Shown here in pieces: positions 25,853 through 35,861 of a stretch of 64,000 nt of DNA. The DNA lies in the NCBI RefSeq assembly GCF_037543845.1, contig NZ_JBBIFX010000001.1, positions 310,001 through 374,000 on the forward strand, written 5' to 3'. A program made the position numbers and the translations under genes. Position 1 is the first letter of the stretch; each line of letters opens with the position of its first letter. The DNA is from Gymnodinialimonas ulvae. Its GTDB lineage: Bacteria; Pseudomonadota; Alphaproteobacteria; Rhodobacterales; Rhodobacteraceae. A model generated the notes under the pieces. That model was not told the DNA's origin. It saw nothing but the letters and a program-made list of their open reading frames with translations, and did not search any database.

Positions 25853-26533
25853 TCACCCAAGGCCGCGGTCCGTGCGCCAGCCTTCGGGATCGTGGAGGAA
25901 TCGCTCGACCTCGACGAGTGTGGCTTCGGTGAAGTCGCCGCCGCGCCGCGCCTCCGCGATGACATCAGCCCATGTGGTGAGCCAGTGCAGCTCGATCCCG
26001 TTGGCGCGCAGGGTCGGGATCGCATCGTCGAAAATACCGTAATAGAAGATCACCGCCGTGTGGTTGCAGGAGGCGCCCGCGCGGCGGATCGCGTCCACGA
26101 AGGTGAGTTTCGAGCCGCCATCGGTGGTCAGATCCTCAACCAGAAGCACGCGCTCGCCCTCGCGCATGTCACCTTCGATCTGGGCGGTGCGGCCATGGCC
26201 CTTGGGCTTCTTGCGCACATACGACATCGGCAGGCCCATGCGTTCGGCGACCAGCGCGGCAAAGGGAATGCCGGCCGTCTCGCCGCCCGCGATATTGTCG
26301 AACGCTTCCAACCCGGCCGCGCGCATCACCTTGCAGGTCAGGAAATCCATGCAGGTGGACCGCACGCGCGGGTATGCGATGGGTTTGCGGCAATCGATGT
26401 AGGTCGGGGCCTGTTTGCCGGAGGTGTGGGTGAAGAGTTCGTCGGTGTTGAAATGCACCGCCTTGATATCGAGCAGCATACGCGCCGTCATCGCGGCCAT
26501 GGTTGCGTCATCGGGGTAGGTGGAGGGGATCAT
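25853..26533 (-). CDS. pyrE: orotate phosphoribosyltransferase
   Basis: A 226-residue enzyme converting orotate and PRPP to OMP in pyrimidine synthesis. The PRPP-binding motif VLLVEDLTTDGGSK lies near residues 126-139. The flexible loop YVRKKPKGHG near 104-113 and FTHTSGKQAPTYIDCR near 33-48 are typical. The ATG at 26533 (MIPSTYPDDATMAAM) is chosen because upstream in-frame sequence is Pro/Arg-rich and not conserved in type. It lies just downstream of pyrC, with a dispersed-element tail between the genes. Confidence 0.95.
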   Translation of the reverse strand: MIPSTYPDDATMAAMTARMLLDIKAVHFNTDELFTHTSGKQAPTYIDCRKPIAYPRVRSTCMDFLTCKVMRAAGLEAFDNIAGGETAGIPFAALVAERMGLPMSYVRKKPKGHGRTAQIEGDMREGERVLLVEDLTTDGGSKLTFVDAIRRAGASCNHTAVIFYYGIFDDAIPTLRANGIELHWLTTWADVIAEARRGGDFTEATLVEVERFLHDPEGWRTDRGLG

Positions 26534-26635
26534 GGCATGGGTCCTGTCGGTGGCGCTTTGGGCGGGGTCGGGCCGGGGTCGGGCCGGGGTCGGAGGCCTC
26601 GCCTCACATGGCCTTGGACAATTTTCGAGCGAGGA

Positions 26636-26666
26636 AAGGAGGTATTTTTGAAGCAAAGAAGGGCGG
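26636..26666 (+). repeat. dispersed intergenic element, tail-only copy 3
   Basis: AGGAGGTATTTTTGAAGC then AAAGAAGGGCGG. It matches the tail of the copies at 35708 and 45957 but has no GC-rich hairpin before it. It lies between pyrE and pyrC, opposite to their direction. Confidence 0.6.
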
Positions 26667-26668
26667 GG

Positions 26669-27712
26669 TCACGCCACCACGTGCCAGTAGAGCGGGGTGG
26701 CGGGATCGAAGAGGGTCAAGGGGCCATCGGGCGTGTCGTATTTCGCCGGATGCTCGGCGGGGACATCGCGTTTTTCGAGGGTCAGGGTGGCGTCGTTCGG
26801 CCCAAGGCCATAGCGCGCGGGGCCGTTGAGCGAGGTGAAGGCTTCGAGGGTGTCGAGCGCGCCTTCTTCTTCGAACACCTGGGCGAGGCACGACATCGTG
26901 TTGGGCGCCGAAAACACCCCCGCGCAGCCGCATGCGGTTTCCTTGGCGCCGTCGAGGTGCGGCGCGCTGTCGGTGCCGAGAAAGAAGCGCGCGTTGCCGG
27001 AGGTGGCTGCGGCGCGCAGGGCTTGCTGATGCTCGGCGCGTTTGACGATGGGCAGGCAGTAGTAATGGGGCCGGATGCCGCCCACCAGCATGTGGTTGCG
27101 GTTGATCATCAGGTGGTGCGTGGTGATCGTGCCCGCGATGTCGCCGGGCGCGTCGCGCACGTAATCGATGCCGTGGGAGGTGGTGATGTGCTCTAGCGTG
27201 ACCTTGAGCTCGGGCAGGTCGCGGCGCAGCGGGTCTAGGACGGTTTCCAGAAACACCTGTTCGCGGTCGAAGATGTCGACCTCGTGGGTGGTGACCTCGC
27301 CATGGATGCACAGCGGAAGGCCGATTTCGGCCATGCGTTCAAGCACTTGGGTCACGTTCTTGAAGTCGCGCACACCGGATTGGGAGTTTGTCGTGGCCCC
27401 CGCCGGATAGAGTTTGACCGCGTGGATCAGCCCATCGGCATGGGCGGCGGCGACATCGTCGGGGTCCGTCTGCTCGGTCAGGTAGAGCGTCATCAGCGGC
27501 GTGAAATCCATGCCCTCAGGCAGCGCGGCCATGATCCGGTCGCGGTAGGCGGCTGCATCAGTGGCGGTCACCACAGGCGGCACGAGGTTCGGCATGATGA
27601 TCGCGCGGGCGAAATGGCGGGCGGTCTCTGGCAGGACCGTCTCCATCATCGCGCCGTCGCGCAGGTGGAGGTGCCAGTCGTCGGGGCGGCGGATCGTTAT
27701 GCGTTGGCTCAT
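26669..27712 (-). CDS. pyrC: dihydroorotase
   Basis: A 347-residue zinc amidohydrolase closing carbamoyl-aspartate to dihydroorotate. Type II (PyrC) features: metal site DWHLHLRDG near residues 12-20, the carboxylated Lys in AVKLYPAGAT near 100, CIHGEV near 136, LEHITT near 174 and GTDSAPH near 248. Length is standard for the E. coli-type enzyme. The start at 27712 begins MSQRITIRRPDDWHLHL. It is divergent from the immunity-like orphan. Confidence 0.95.
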   Translation of the reverse strand: MSQRITIRRPDDWHLHLRDGAMMETVLPETARHFARAIIMPNLVPPVVTATDAAAYRDRIMAALPEGMDFTPLMTLYLTEQTDPDDVAAAHADGLIHAVKLYPAGATTNSQSGVRDFKNVTQVLERMAEIGLPLCIHGEVTTHEVDIFDREQVFLETVLDPLRRDLPELKVTLEHITTSHGIDYVRDAPGDIAGTITTHHLMINRNHMLVGGIRPHYYCLPIVKRAEHQQALRAAATSGNARFFLGTDSAPHLDGAKETACGCAGVFSAPNTMSCLAQVFEEEGALDTLEAFTSLNGPARYGLGPNDATLTLEKRDVPAEHPAKYDTPDGPLTLFDPATPLYWHVVA

Positions 27713-27794
27713 GGGGAGGGGTGCTATAGCGTTTCGCCAGAGTCGGGAAGGGGCGATGATGGGACCCTGACCCCGGTAGCAATGGAGCAGAGCG

Positions 27795-28469
27795 TTGAAC
27801 GAACACGATCCGACCGATGCGCCGACGTTCTGGCGTTCGCCAATCCTAACCGGATCAGAGCACCTGCAATTCATTAATGCGCGCAAGGCCGATGGATCCC
27901 ATGTGACGGCGGATCTCTCGAACGCACGTAGACTATTCGAGCCTGTTCCAGCTGGGGAGGAACCGGCCTTCCTTTCCTTGGGAACTCAAGGCAAGCCGCC
28001 CGCAGCTGGCGTAGCTGACGCGATGAAGATCGGAGGTGGATTTATAATCGTATCCGTGAAACTCAGCGACATTCTGACCCGTTTCAACCTTGGTGCGACG
28101 CAACTGATTGAGCTGCCCATCTATCGGGATGAGCATCGCACGCCGACGGACCTGCCGCCTCACTTTATGCTGCACGTGTGTGAGACAAAGGACGGCTTCC
28201 GCCCGGAAGAGTCCAAAGGGGCCACACGTATGAATAATCCACTCACTGGTGAGCCGCTACCGAATGGGCCGTGGGTATTCCGTGGGCCTTCCGAGGGGGA
28301 CGCAATCGCGATTTTGGCATCGGATGCAGGCGGTGTAGACCTATGGGGCTACAGAAACCTCGACGGACACATGTTTTTTAGCGACCGGCTGAAGCAAGCC
28401 ATCGACGCGGCGCGGATAAAGTCAAAAGATCTCACCTTCAGCCGTTGCGTTACGCTGCCGCTCGTATGA
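27795..28469 (+). CDS. orphan protein resembling Imm11/DUF1629 immunity proteins
   Basis: A 224-residue soluble protein with a TTG start preceded by GGAG. The C-terminal stretch WGYRNLDGHMFFSDRLKQAI, then DAARIKSKDLTF, resembles the end of the Imm11 (DUF1629, MXAN_0049-type) immunity family, where a 'vSdrlk..l...gltG..F' pattern recurs; the rest is not diagnostic. Codon use is visibly less GC-rich than in pyrC and ureD on either side, suggesting transfer. No toxin or type VI gene is near. If the family call is right it is an orphan immunity gene. Call is tentative. Confidence 0.5.
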   Translation: MNEHDPTDAPTFWRSPILTGSEHLQFINARKADGSHVTADLSNARRLFEPVPAGEEPAFLSLGTQGKPPAAGVADAMKIGGGFIIVSVKLSDILTRFNLGATQLIELPIYRDEHRTPTDLPPHFMLHVCETKDGFRPEESKGATRMNNPLTGEPLPNGPWVFRGPSEGDAIAILASDAGGVDLWGYRNLDGHMFFSDRLKQAIDAARIKSKDLTFSRCVTLPLV

Positions 28470-28608
28470 TCCTGCTGTTTGGCGGCGAGTCGTGCCCGCG
28501 TGCCCCGTTACGAAAACTGATTGAAAATTAGGCAGTTTTCAGCGGCTGCCTTGCGCCATTTACCCAAATCCTTGCCACGCCCCGCACCCCCCGCCTAACC
28601 TCGCACCA

Positions 28609-29412
28609 ATGTTTGATGCTGCCGCACTCCCATCCCATCAGCGGGTGAAAGGCCGGGCCTTGGCCCGCCTCGAGGCTGGCCGTCTGCGTGATCTGCGGCA
28701 AGAAGGCTCGGCCAAGGTGATGCTGCCGCGTGTCTTCGGGCGCGCGCCGGAGGTGGTGTTTCTCAACACGGCGGGCGGGATCACCGGGGGCGACCGGCTG
28801 GATTACGCGCTGGAGGTGGCCTCGGGCGACGCGGTCGGCACGACGCAAACGGCGGAGCGGCTTTACCGCAGCCACGGACCGGCGGGGCAGGTGACAACCA
28901 CGCTGACCCTCGGGCCGGGGGCAAAGCTCGCGTGGTTGCCGCAGGAGTTGATCCTGTTCGAAGGCGGGCGGCTGGAGCGGCGCCTTGAGGTCGAGATGGC
29001 CGAGGATGCGGAATTGATCCTGCTGGAGACGCTGGTTCTGGGCCGGGCCGCGATGGGCGAACGGCTCAGCGATCTGGCGCTGCACGATTGGCGTGAGGTG
29101 CGGCGCGGCGGGCGCCCGGCGATGGTGGAGGCGGTGCGGATCGGGCCGGAGGATTTGGCAAGCCACAGCCCGGCGGGCCTGAACGGGGCGGTGGCGGTGG
29201 CGACGCTGAGCTGTATCGCGGCAGATGCAGAAGATCGGCTGGGGCGTGTGCGTGCGGCGCTGCCCTCGGATGTGCGTGCCGCTGCGAGCGCCTGGGATGG
29301 GCGACTGAGCGTACGGTTCATGGCCCCGCAGGCCTATCCGCTGCGCCGGGCCGTGGCGCGGGTGGCACAGGTTTTGACCGGCGCGGCGCTGCCGCGGGTC
29401 TGGCAGATATAG
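28609..29412 (+). CDS. ureD: urease accessory protein UreD
   Basis: A 267-residue chaperone that binds apo-urease for nickel insertion together with UreF and UreG. Family motifs: FLNTAGGITGGDRL near residues 50-63, TTQTAERLYRS near 78-88 and LPQELILFEGGRLER near 109-123. ATG at 28609. First gene of the urease operon; ureA starts 9 bases after its stop. There is no obvious terminator or regulator directly upstream. Confidence 0.94.
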   Translation: MFDAAALPSHQRVKGRALARLEAGRLRDLRQEGSAKVMLPRVFGRAPEVVFLNTAGGITGGDRLDYALEVASGDAVGTTQTAERLYRSHGPAGQVTTTLTLGPGAKLAWLPQELILFEGGRLERRLEVEMAEDAELILLETLVLGRAAMGERLSDLALHDWREVRRGGRPAMVEAVRIGPEDLASHSPAGLNGAVAVATLSCIAADAEDRLGRVRAALPSDVRAAASAWDGRLSVRFMAPQAYPLRRAVARVAQVLTGAALPRVWQI

Positions 29413-29421
29413 GGAAGACGG

Positions 29422-29724
29422 ATGAATCTCACACCGAGAGAAAAGGACAAGCTTCTGGTCAGCCTCGCCGCCATGGTGGCGCGCGGGCGGCTGGAGCGGG
29501 GGTGCAAGCTCAACCATCCCGAGGCGATTGCCCTGATCACCGATTTCGTGGTCGAGGGCGCGCGGGACGGACGCTCGGTCGCAGACCTGATGCAGGCGGG
29601 GGCCCATGTGATCCGCGCCGAGCAATGCATGGCGGGAATCGCCGAGATGATCCACGACGTGCAGGTCGAAGCCACGTTTCCCGACGGCACCAAACTTGTC
29701 ACCGTTCACCATCCGATCCGCTAG
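29422..29724 (+). CDS. ureA: urease gamma subunit
   Basis: A 100-residue structural subunit, beginning MNLTPREKDKLLVSLAAMVA. The HPEAIALI and VPDLM-like SVADLMQAGAHVI motifs and the C-terminal FPDGTKLVTVHHPI are standard. Separate gamma and beta subunits are the usual bacterial arrangement. ureB follows by 12 bases with a GAGGAGG ribosome site. Confidence 0.96.
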   Translation: MNLTPREKDKLLVSLAAMVARGRLERGCKLNHPEAIALITDFVVEGARDGRSVADLMQAGAHVIRAEQCMAGIAEMIHDVQVEATFPDGTKLVTVHHPIR

Positions 29725-29736
29725 AGGAGGCGCGAT

Positions 29737-30042
29737 ATGATCCCCGGAGAAGTGATGCCCGCAGAGGGCGAGATCGAGTTGAACGCAGGCCTGACCGCGA
29801 TCACGCTGGAGGTGTCGAACACCGGCGACCGGCCCGTGCAGGTCGGCAGCCATTACCATTTCGGCGAAACCAACGAAGCGTTGTCGTTCGACCGGGATGC
29901 CGCACGCGGCATGCGGCTTGATATCGCGGCGGGCACGGCGGTGCGGTTCGAGCCGGGCCAGACCCGCACAGTGCAGCTTGTCCCCTATGGCGGCGGGCGC
30001 GCGGTTTACGGGTTCAACCAAGCCGTGATGGGCAAGCTATGA
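29737..30042 (+). CDS. ureB: urease beta subunit
   Basis: A 101-residue structural subunit, beginning MIPGEVMPAEGEIELNAG. The motif NTGDRPVQVGSHYHFGETN near residues 28-46 and PGQTRTVQLVPYGGGRAVYGF near 72-92 are diagnostic. The stop overlaps the start of the LprI-like gene by four bases (ATGA), so that gene is translated with the urease subunits. Confidence 0.96.
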   Translation: MIPGEVMPAEGEIELNAGLTAITLEVSNTGDRPVQVGSHYHFGETNEALSFDRDAARGMRLDIAAGTAVRFEPGQTRTVQLVPYGGGRAVYGFNQAVMGKL

Positions 30043-30392
30043 GGGCGCTGATCGTCTTGATGTTCATGGCCCTTCCTGTCGGTGCGCAGGTGGCTCCGTG
30101 TGATCCGAACCAACCGCAATCGGCCCTGACACAATGCGTGAGCGAGGCGTATCAGGCGTGGGATGGGCTTTTGAACGAAGCCTATCAGCGGGTGATCGGC
30201 ATCCAGGATGCAAGCGGCGAAGAGCGCCTGCGCCAGGCGCAGCGCGCGTGGATCACCTACCGCGATCTGGCCTGCGAGATGGAGCGCGCACGCTATGACG
30301 GCGGGTCCATTGCGCCGATGATCCAGTTGCAATGCCTGACGCGTCTGACCGAACGGCGGACGCGTGATCTTGAGGATTTATTGCGGTTCTGA
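30039..30392 (+). CDS. secreted DUF1311/LprI-type protein
   Basis: A 117-residue protein with a signal peptide (MRALIVLMFMALPVGAQ) and a DUF1311 domain: CDPNQPQSALTQCVSEAYQA, ASGEERLRQAQRAWITYRD and CEMERARYDGGSIAPMIQLQ, with four Cys in the family pattern. The family includes periplasmic lysozyme inhibitors (LprI). Insertion of DUF1311 proteins between ureB and ureC occurs in roseobacters as far as I recall. It overlaps ureB by four bases. A role in urease function is not known. Confidence 0.85.
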   Translation: MRALIVLMFMALPVGAQVAPCDPNQPQSALTQCVSEAYQAWDGLLNEAYQRVIGIQDASGEERLRQAQRAWITYRDLACEMERARYDGGSIAPMIQLQCLTRLTERRTRDLEDLLRF

Positions 30393-30431
30393 GCGGCCGC
30401 GTGACAGGATTTCTGGAGGAGGAGAGAAGAG

Positions 30432-31247
30432 ATGTGTGATATTTGCGTGATGAATTCGGTGAAAGAGCGGATGCTGTCGCGGCGCTCGTTTTTCAAGGGG
30501 TCTGCGGCGGCAGCGGTAGGCGCTGCGGCGGCGGGCGGCCTCACCGCAACCCCGGCGCTTGCGGGCGGGCACAGCGGGGCGGTCGACATGACCCATACGC
30601 TCAGCGCGGAGTTCCCAACCTATTTCGGCGAGCCGGGCTTTGGCGCGGAGCAGGCGTTCAATTTTGCCGAGAGCGGTTTCAACCTGTTCAACCTGACGAT
30701 CAATGAACACACCGGCACCCATATCGACGCGCCGCTGCACTTCAGCGCCGATGGGACCTCCGTCGATGAAATTCCGGTGGGGGATCTGGTTGCGCCATTG
30801 TGTGTGATCGACATCGCCGCGCGGGCCGAGGGCGACGCCGACACGCAAGTGACGCCTGACGATCTGCAGGCCTGGATTGATGCAAATGGCGACATTCCCG
30901 ATGGCGCCTGTGTCGCGATGCATTCGGGATGGGCCGCGAAGACCGACAGCGATGCCTATCGCGGGTTTGACGGCACCGCGCAGCATTACCCCGGCTTCCA
31001 TATCGAGGCGACGCAGATGTTGCTTGAGACCGGCGCGCGCTCGATTGCGGTCGATACTCTTTCGCTCGATCACGGGCCGTCGGCGGATTTCGCGACGCAT
31101 TACGCCTGGCTGCCAACGGGGCGCTTCGGGATCGAGAACATCGCCGGCCTCGATCAGGTGCCCGCGTCCGGCGCCACGATCATCATCGGCGCACCGAAGC
31201 ACCGTGGCGGCTCGGGCGGACCGGCGCGCATCTTTGCGTTGGTGTGA
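30432..31247 (+). CDS. Tat-exported cyclase-family (kynurenine formamidase-like) metal hydrolase
   Basis: A 271-residue protein of the cyclase family (PF04199, kynurenine formamidase-like). A Tat signal is clear: SRRSFFKGSAAAAVGAAAAG near residues 16-35, ending in ATPALAGG. The metal-binding motif is HTGTHIDAPLHF near residues 94-105. LDHGPSADFATHYAWL near 212 completes the fold. The enzyme acts in the periplasm on an unknown amide or ester. GGAGGAG upstream supports the start. It sits inside the urease operon. A dispersed element follows its stop. Confidence 0.85.
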   Translation: MCDICVMNSVKERMLSRRSFFKGSAAAAVGAAAAGGLTATPALAGGHSGAVDMTHTLSAEFPTYFGEPGFGAEQAFNFAESGFNLFNLTINEHTGTHIDAPLHFSADGTSVDEIPVGDLVAPLCVIDIAARAEGDADTQVTPDDLQAWIDANGDIPDGACVAMHSGWAAKTDSDAYRGFDGTAQHYPGFHIEATQMLLETGARSIAVDTLSLDHGPSADFATHYAWLPTGRFGIENIAGLDQVPASGATIIIGAPKHRGGSGGPARIFALV

Positions 31248-31294
31248 TGGTTGGTGGCTGTGCGGGGAGGGTCGCGGACTTTGCCAGTGTCGGA

Positions 31295-31354
31295 GCGAGG
31301 GGTTTTGCACCCCTCGCGCTCCCCGCAAGGTTTTTCTGGCAAGATGAAAGGGCG
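31295..31354 (+). repeat. dispersed intergenic element, divergent copy 4
   Basis: Hairpin GCGAGGGG-TTTTGCA-CCCCTCGC at 31295-31317, then GCAAGGTTTTTCTGGCAAG and ATGAAAGGGCGC. It is a variant related to the copy at 59649 (TTTTTGGGCAAGATGAAAAG). It lies directly 3' of the cyclase gene and may work as a terminator (the stem is followed by a GC stretch and then TTTTT). Confidence 0.55.
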
Positions 31355-31386
31355 CGCTTGTTAGTACCTATATACTCGTTCGCAGA

Positions 31387-31926
31387 GTGCAAATACCAAC
31401 ATGTGAGACTGAAGTGATTGACGAGATGCGGTATTGGTCCATCGAATTCATGCGAAAATCCGAAGAATTGGAGCGAGCATACCTAGATATTCGTTTGGCA
31501 AAGCATGCTGCTGATGAGGCCGAGGCAATTTTTCAATTTGAGAAGGCTCTCCTTTGGATTTCTTTCTTTTCGCGGCGACTCTTCGATGAAGCAAAAATGC
31601 TTGCTGAGATATCAATGTCAATAACTCAAGCGGAACACGTTGATATTATTTCGAGATTGGCGGAACAGCGTTTGGATCTCAGCGAATCCGTGGGAAAAGA
31701 ATTCCAACCCAATATGAGTTTTTGTTTGGATTATTACCGAATTTGCAACGAAATCGTGCATTCAAAAGTGTTAAACTGGGAATGGGTTAGTCCCACCGGA
31801 CGCGATGGCTTTTTTTGCTCGTCAGATCGCAAATCGGCCACAAGATTTCTCTTTGTTCCACTAGAAGTGATCGTAACCTTATCTCAAGAAATTGCAAAAA
31901 TCTCCCCAAGCCAAGCGAGCCAATAA
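31387..31926 (+). CDS. AT-rich orphan protein inserted before ureC
   Basis: A 179-residue, mainly helical soluble protein (RKSEELERAYLDIRLAKHA, FQFEKALLWISFFSRRLFDEAK), with no recognised domain. Its base composition is strikingly AT-rich compared with all neighbours (codons such as TTT, AAA, ATA and AGA are frequent), a strong sign of recent transfer. The frame opens at GTG 31387; a later ATG (31426, MRYWSIEFMRKSEE) may be the true start. It ends one base before the ureC ATG, and its last codons must contain the ureC ribosome site. It breaks the line between ureAB and ureC. Confidence 0.65.
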   Translation: MQIPTCETEVIDEMRYWSIEFMRKSEELERAYLDIRLAKHAADEAEAIFQFEKALLWISFFSRRLFDEAKMLAEISMSITQAEHVDIISRLAEQRLDLSESVGKEFQPNMSFCLDYYRICNEIVHSKVLNWEWVSPTGRDGFFCSSDRKSATRFLFVPLEVIVTLSQEIAKISPSQASQ

Positions 31927-31927
31927 C

Positions 31928-33637
<1,710 letters not shown>

Positions 33638-33715
33638 CCGGGCGCGTGACCGGCTATGATTTTGCGTGCCGGTATGCCCGCTTCGACACCAACCGCCAAC
33701 CTTGAAGGACCCGCA

Positions 33716-34405
33716 ATGAGCAACCCTGAGCGTTCCGGAAAAACCGGGAAACGCGCGCTGATGATGCTGAGCTGTGCCGCATCATTGATGGGCGCAGGCG
33801 GCGCGCTGGCCTGTCCCACGGGCGCTGACATGGACGGGGCGGGTGTTCGCTTCGTCGGGGCGGATGGCTACGATGTCGTGCACCGGCGGTTGGATGCGAA
33901 CCGGGTCGAGACGACCTATTTCGAGGCCGCGACCCCCGGCGATTGGGCCAGCCGATCCATCATCATCCACGGCGTCCATGTGCAATGGTTTGCCAATATC
34001 GACGCCCAGGGGCGGGTCGAAGACGGCAGTGCCACGGTCTTTGCGCGCGAGACGCCGATTTCGGAATTGCCGATGCCCGTGGTCGGGATGGACTGGCAGG
34101 GCACGTATATGGTTCAGGAAACCGGGCAAGCGCCCGTGCGCGAATCCATCGCCATGCGCGCCGCTGGCCCGACCCAATGGCAGGTCGGCAGGTGCACCTT
34201 CGAGGCGCTTGAGGTCATCGCGACCGCGACCGCTGCGGACGGCTATCGATATACCGAGACGATGATGTACCTGCCGGATCTGGGCACCGCCGTTTTGGTT
34301 GATTTCCTCGACGATCAGGGCAGCGCGCCGTATTCTTACATCGATGCTTTTGCCGTCGGGCAACCGGCATCGGAACCCGAAGACCAAGGGGGCGTGACCA
34401 AATGA
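33716..34405 (+). CDS. secreted protein inside the urease operon, function unknown
   Basis: A 229-residue protein with a hydrophobic N-terminal segment (RALMMLSCAASLMGAGGALAC, residues 13-33) that is a signal peptide, possibly a lipoprotein (cleavage before Cys33). The mature part is beta-rich (VRFVGADGYDVVHRRLDANRVETTYF) with a late Cys (GRCTFEALEV). No domain recognised. Its stop overlaps the ureE start by four bases (ATGA), so it is part of the operon. A periplasmic role is implied; a link to nickel or urea is only inference. Confidence 0.7.
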   Translation: MSNPERSGKTGKRALMMLSCAASLMGAGGALACPTGADMDGAGVRFVGADGYDVVHRRLDANRVETTYFEAATPGDWASRSIIIHGVHVQWFANIDAQGRVEDGSATVFARETPISELPMPVVGMDWQGTYMVQETGQAPVRESIAMRAAGPTQWQVGRCTFEALEVIATATAADGYRYTETMMYLPDLGTAVLVDFLDDQGSAPYSYIDAFAVGQPASEPEDQGGVTK

Positions 34406-34995
34406 GCGCAACACATGAGCCCACAGCCGAGTTCGGCACCGTAAGTGCTGTGCGCCGAGCGGGCGATTGGTCGGGGGCGGCGGCGGATCGCATCGCGCTT
34501 GATTACGAGGGGCGGTTCGTGCGGCGCAAGCGGCTGCTGACCGAGTCCGGGCGCGCGGTGTTGCTGGACTTGGCGCAGGTGCATTCGCTCGAGCATGGCG
34601 ATGGCCTGGTCTTGGCCGATGGCCGTGTGATCGAAATCGTCGCCGCGCCCGAGCCGCTGTTGAAGATCACTGGCGATCTTGCGCGGTTGGCCTGGCATAT
34701 CGGCAATCGCCACACGCCGTGTCAGGTGATGGGCGATCATCTGTTGATCCGCGACGATCACGTCCTGAAGGCGATGCTGGAGCAGTTGGGCGCCGGGGTC
34801 GCGGCGCTCACAGCGCCGTTCCGCCCCGAGGGCGGGGCCTATGGGCATGGCCGGACGATGGGGCATGATCATGGGCCGGGTGGTCATGTTGCTCATGTTG
34901 ATCATTCACATTTGAATAGCCACGGGCATGATCACGGTGAAACCTATTCAGAAATGAATGAGCAACCTGAACAGCAGCAGGGTAAGGCCGGGTGA
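34402..34995 (+). CDS. ureE: urease accessory nickel chaperone UreE
   Basis: A 197-residue metallochaperone delivering nickel to urease. The peptide-binding domain covers about residues 1-75 and the metal-binding domain 76-145 (AWHIGNRHTPCQV, LLIRDDHVLKAMLEQLGA). The C-terminal tail is His-rich (GHGRTMGHDHGPGGHVAHVD, then HSH and HGHDHGE), with about ten His for nickel storage. It overlaps the genes on both sides by four bases, so it is tightly coupled to ureF. Confidence 0.93.
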   Translation: MSATHEPTAEFGTVSAVRRAGDWSGAAADRIALDYEGRFVRRKRLLTESGRAVLLDLAQVHSLEHGDGLVLADGRVIEIVAAPEPLLKITGDLARLAWHIGNRHTPCQVMGDHLLIRDDHVLKAMLEQLGAGVAALTAPFRPEGGAYGHGRTMGHDHGPGGHVAHVDHSHLNSHGHDHGETYSEMNEQPEQQQGKAG

Positions 34996-35630
34996 ACACC
35001 GCCGATCTTCTGAAGCTGACCCAATGGCTGTCGCCCGCCTTTCCGGTGTCGGGCTTTGCCTATTCCCATGGGCTCGAGGCCGAGATCACCGCAGGCCGTG
35101 TGACCGATGCGGCCACGCTGTTGGCTTGGGTCGAGGGCGTGGTGCGTGCGGGCACCGGGCGCAGCGATGCGATCCTTGTGGCGGCGGCGATGGAGGCGGA
35201 GGCCGATCTGGCGGCGTTGGGCGATCTGGCGCGCGCGCTGGCCGGCTCTGCCGAGCGCTGGGAAGAGACCCGCGACATGGGCCGCGCGCTGGCCACCACG
35301 CTGGCCGCGATGGGCGAAGGCTGCGGCACGCCGCGCGCCTATCCGGTGGTTTTCGGGGCTGCGGCGGGGCGGGTTGGCGTGCCGGTTGAGGTGGTCCTGG
35401 GCCTGTATTTGCAGGCTTTCGCAGGCATGCTGGTCTCTGCTGCGGTGCGCTTTGTGCCGCTGGGGCAAACCGACGGGCAAAAGGTTCTGGCCGGGCTGCA
35501 TTCGGTGATTGATGCGGTGGCGGATGAGGCCGCGCAGGCGGGGCTGGACGGGATCGGGCAGGCGGCGTTCGGGGCCGATCTGGCCGCGATGGAACATGAG
35601 GGGCAGGAGGTGCGGATATTTCGGACGTGA
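34992..35630 (+). CDS. ureF: urease accessory protein UreF
   Basis: A 212-residue helical protein that couples UreG GTP hydrolysis to nickel insertion. The N-terminal LTQWLSPAFPVSGFAYSHGLE (residues 8-28) is diagnostic. It has a GTG start overlapping the ureE stop. The downstream gap to ureG (231 bases) holds two adjacent copies of the dispersed element, so ureG may have its own ribosome entry or weaker expression. Confidence 0.93.
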   Translation: MNTADLLKLTQWLSPAFPVSGFAYSHGLEAEITAGRVTDAATLLAWVEGVVRAGTGRSDAILVAAAMEAEADLAALGDLARALAGSAERWEETRDMGRALATTLAAMGEGCGTPRAYPVVFGAAAGRVGVPVEVVLGLYLQAFAGMLVSAAVRFVPLGQTDGQKVLAGLHSVIDAVADEAAQAGLDGIGQAAFGADLAAMEHEGQEVRIFRT

Positions 35631-35676
35631 GGAGGCGCGGGGCTTTTCGGGGGGCATCCCTCGACCTTGTCCGTCC

Positions 35677-35758
35677 TCGGGGGGCAGCCCCCAAACCGCG
35701 ACGTCTTTTGGGGGCCAGCCCCCAAACCCCCGAGGTATTTGGAAAGCAAAGAGGGGCG
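35677..35758 (+). repeat. dispersed intergenic element, copy 5 (hairpin duplicated)
   Basis: A partial hairpin GGGGGGCAGCCCCC near 35679-35692, then a full copy from 35708: TTGGGGGCCAGCCCCCAA, ACCCCCGAGGTATTTGG, AAAGCAAAGAGGGGCGG. It lies between ureF and ureG in their direction. The two GC-rich hairpins in a row suggest a local duplication. Confidence 0.8.
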
Positions 35759-35861
35759 GTGCGAATTGAGGCCGATGTGCGCGTCGGGGTTTGGGCGGGT
35801 GGGCGTGTATGCGAGAGGACGAAAGCGTGCGTAGGCGAATGAGCGGAGAGATGGAGAGATC

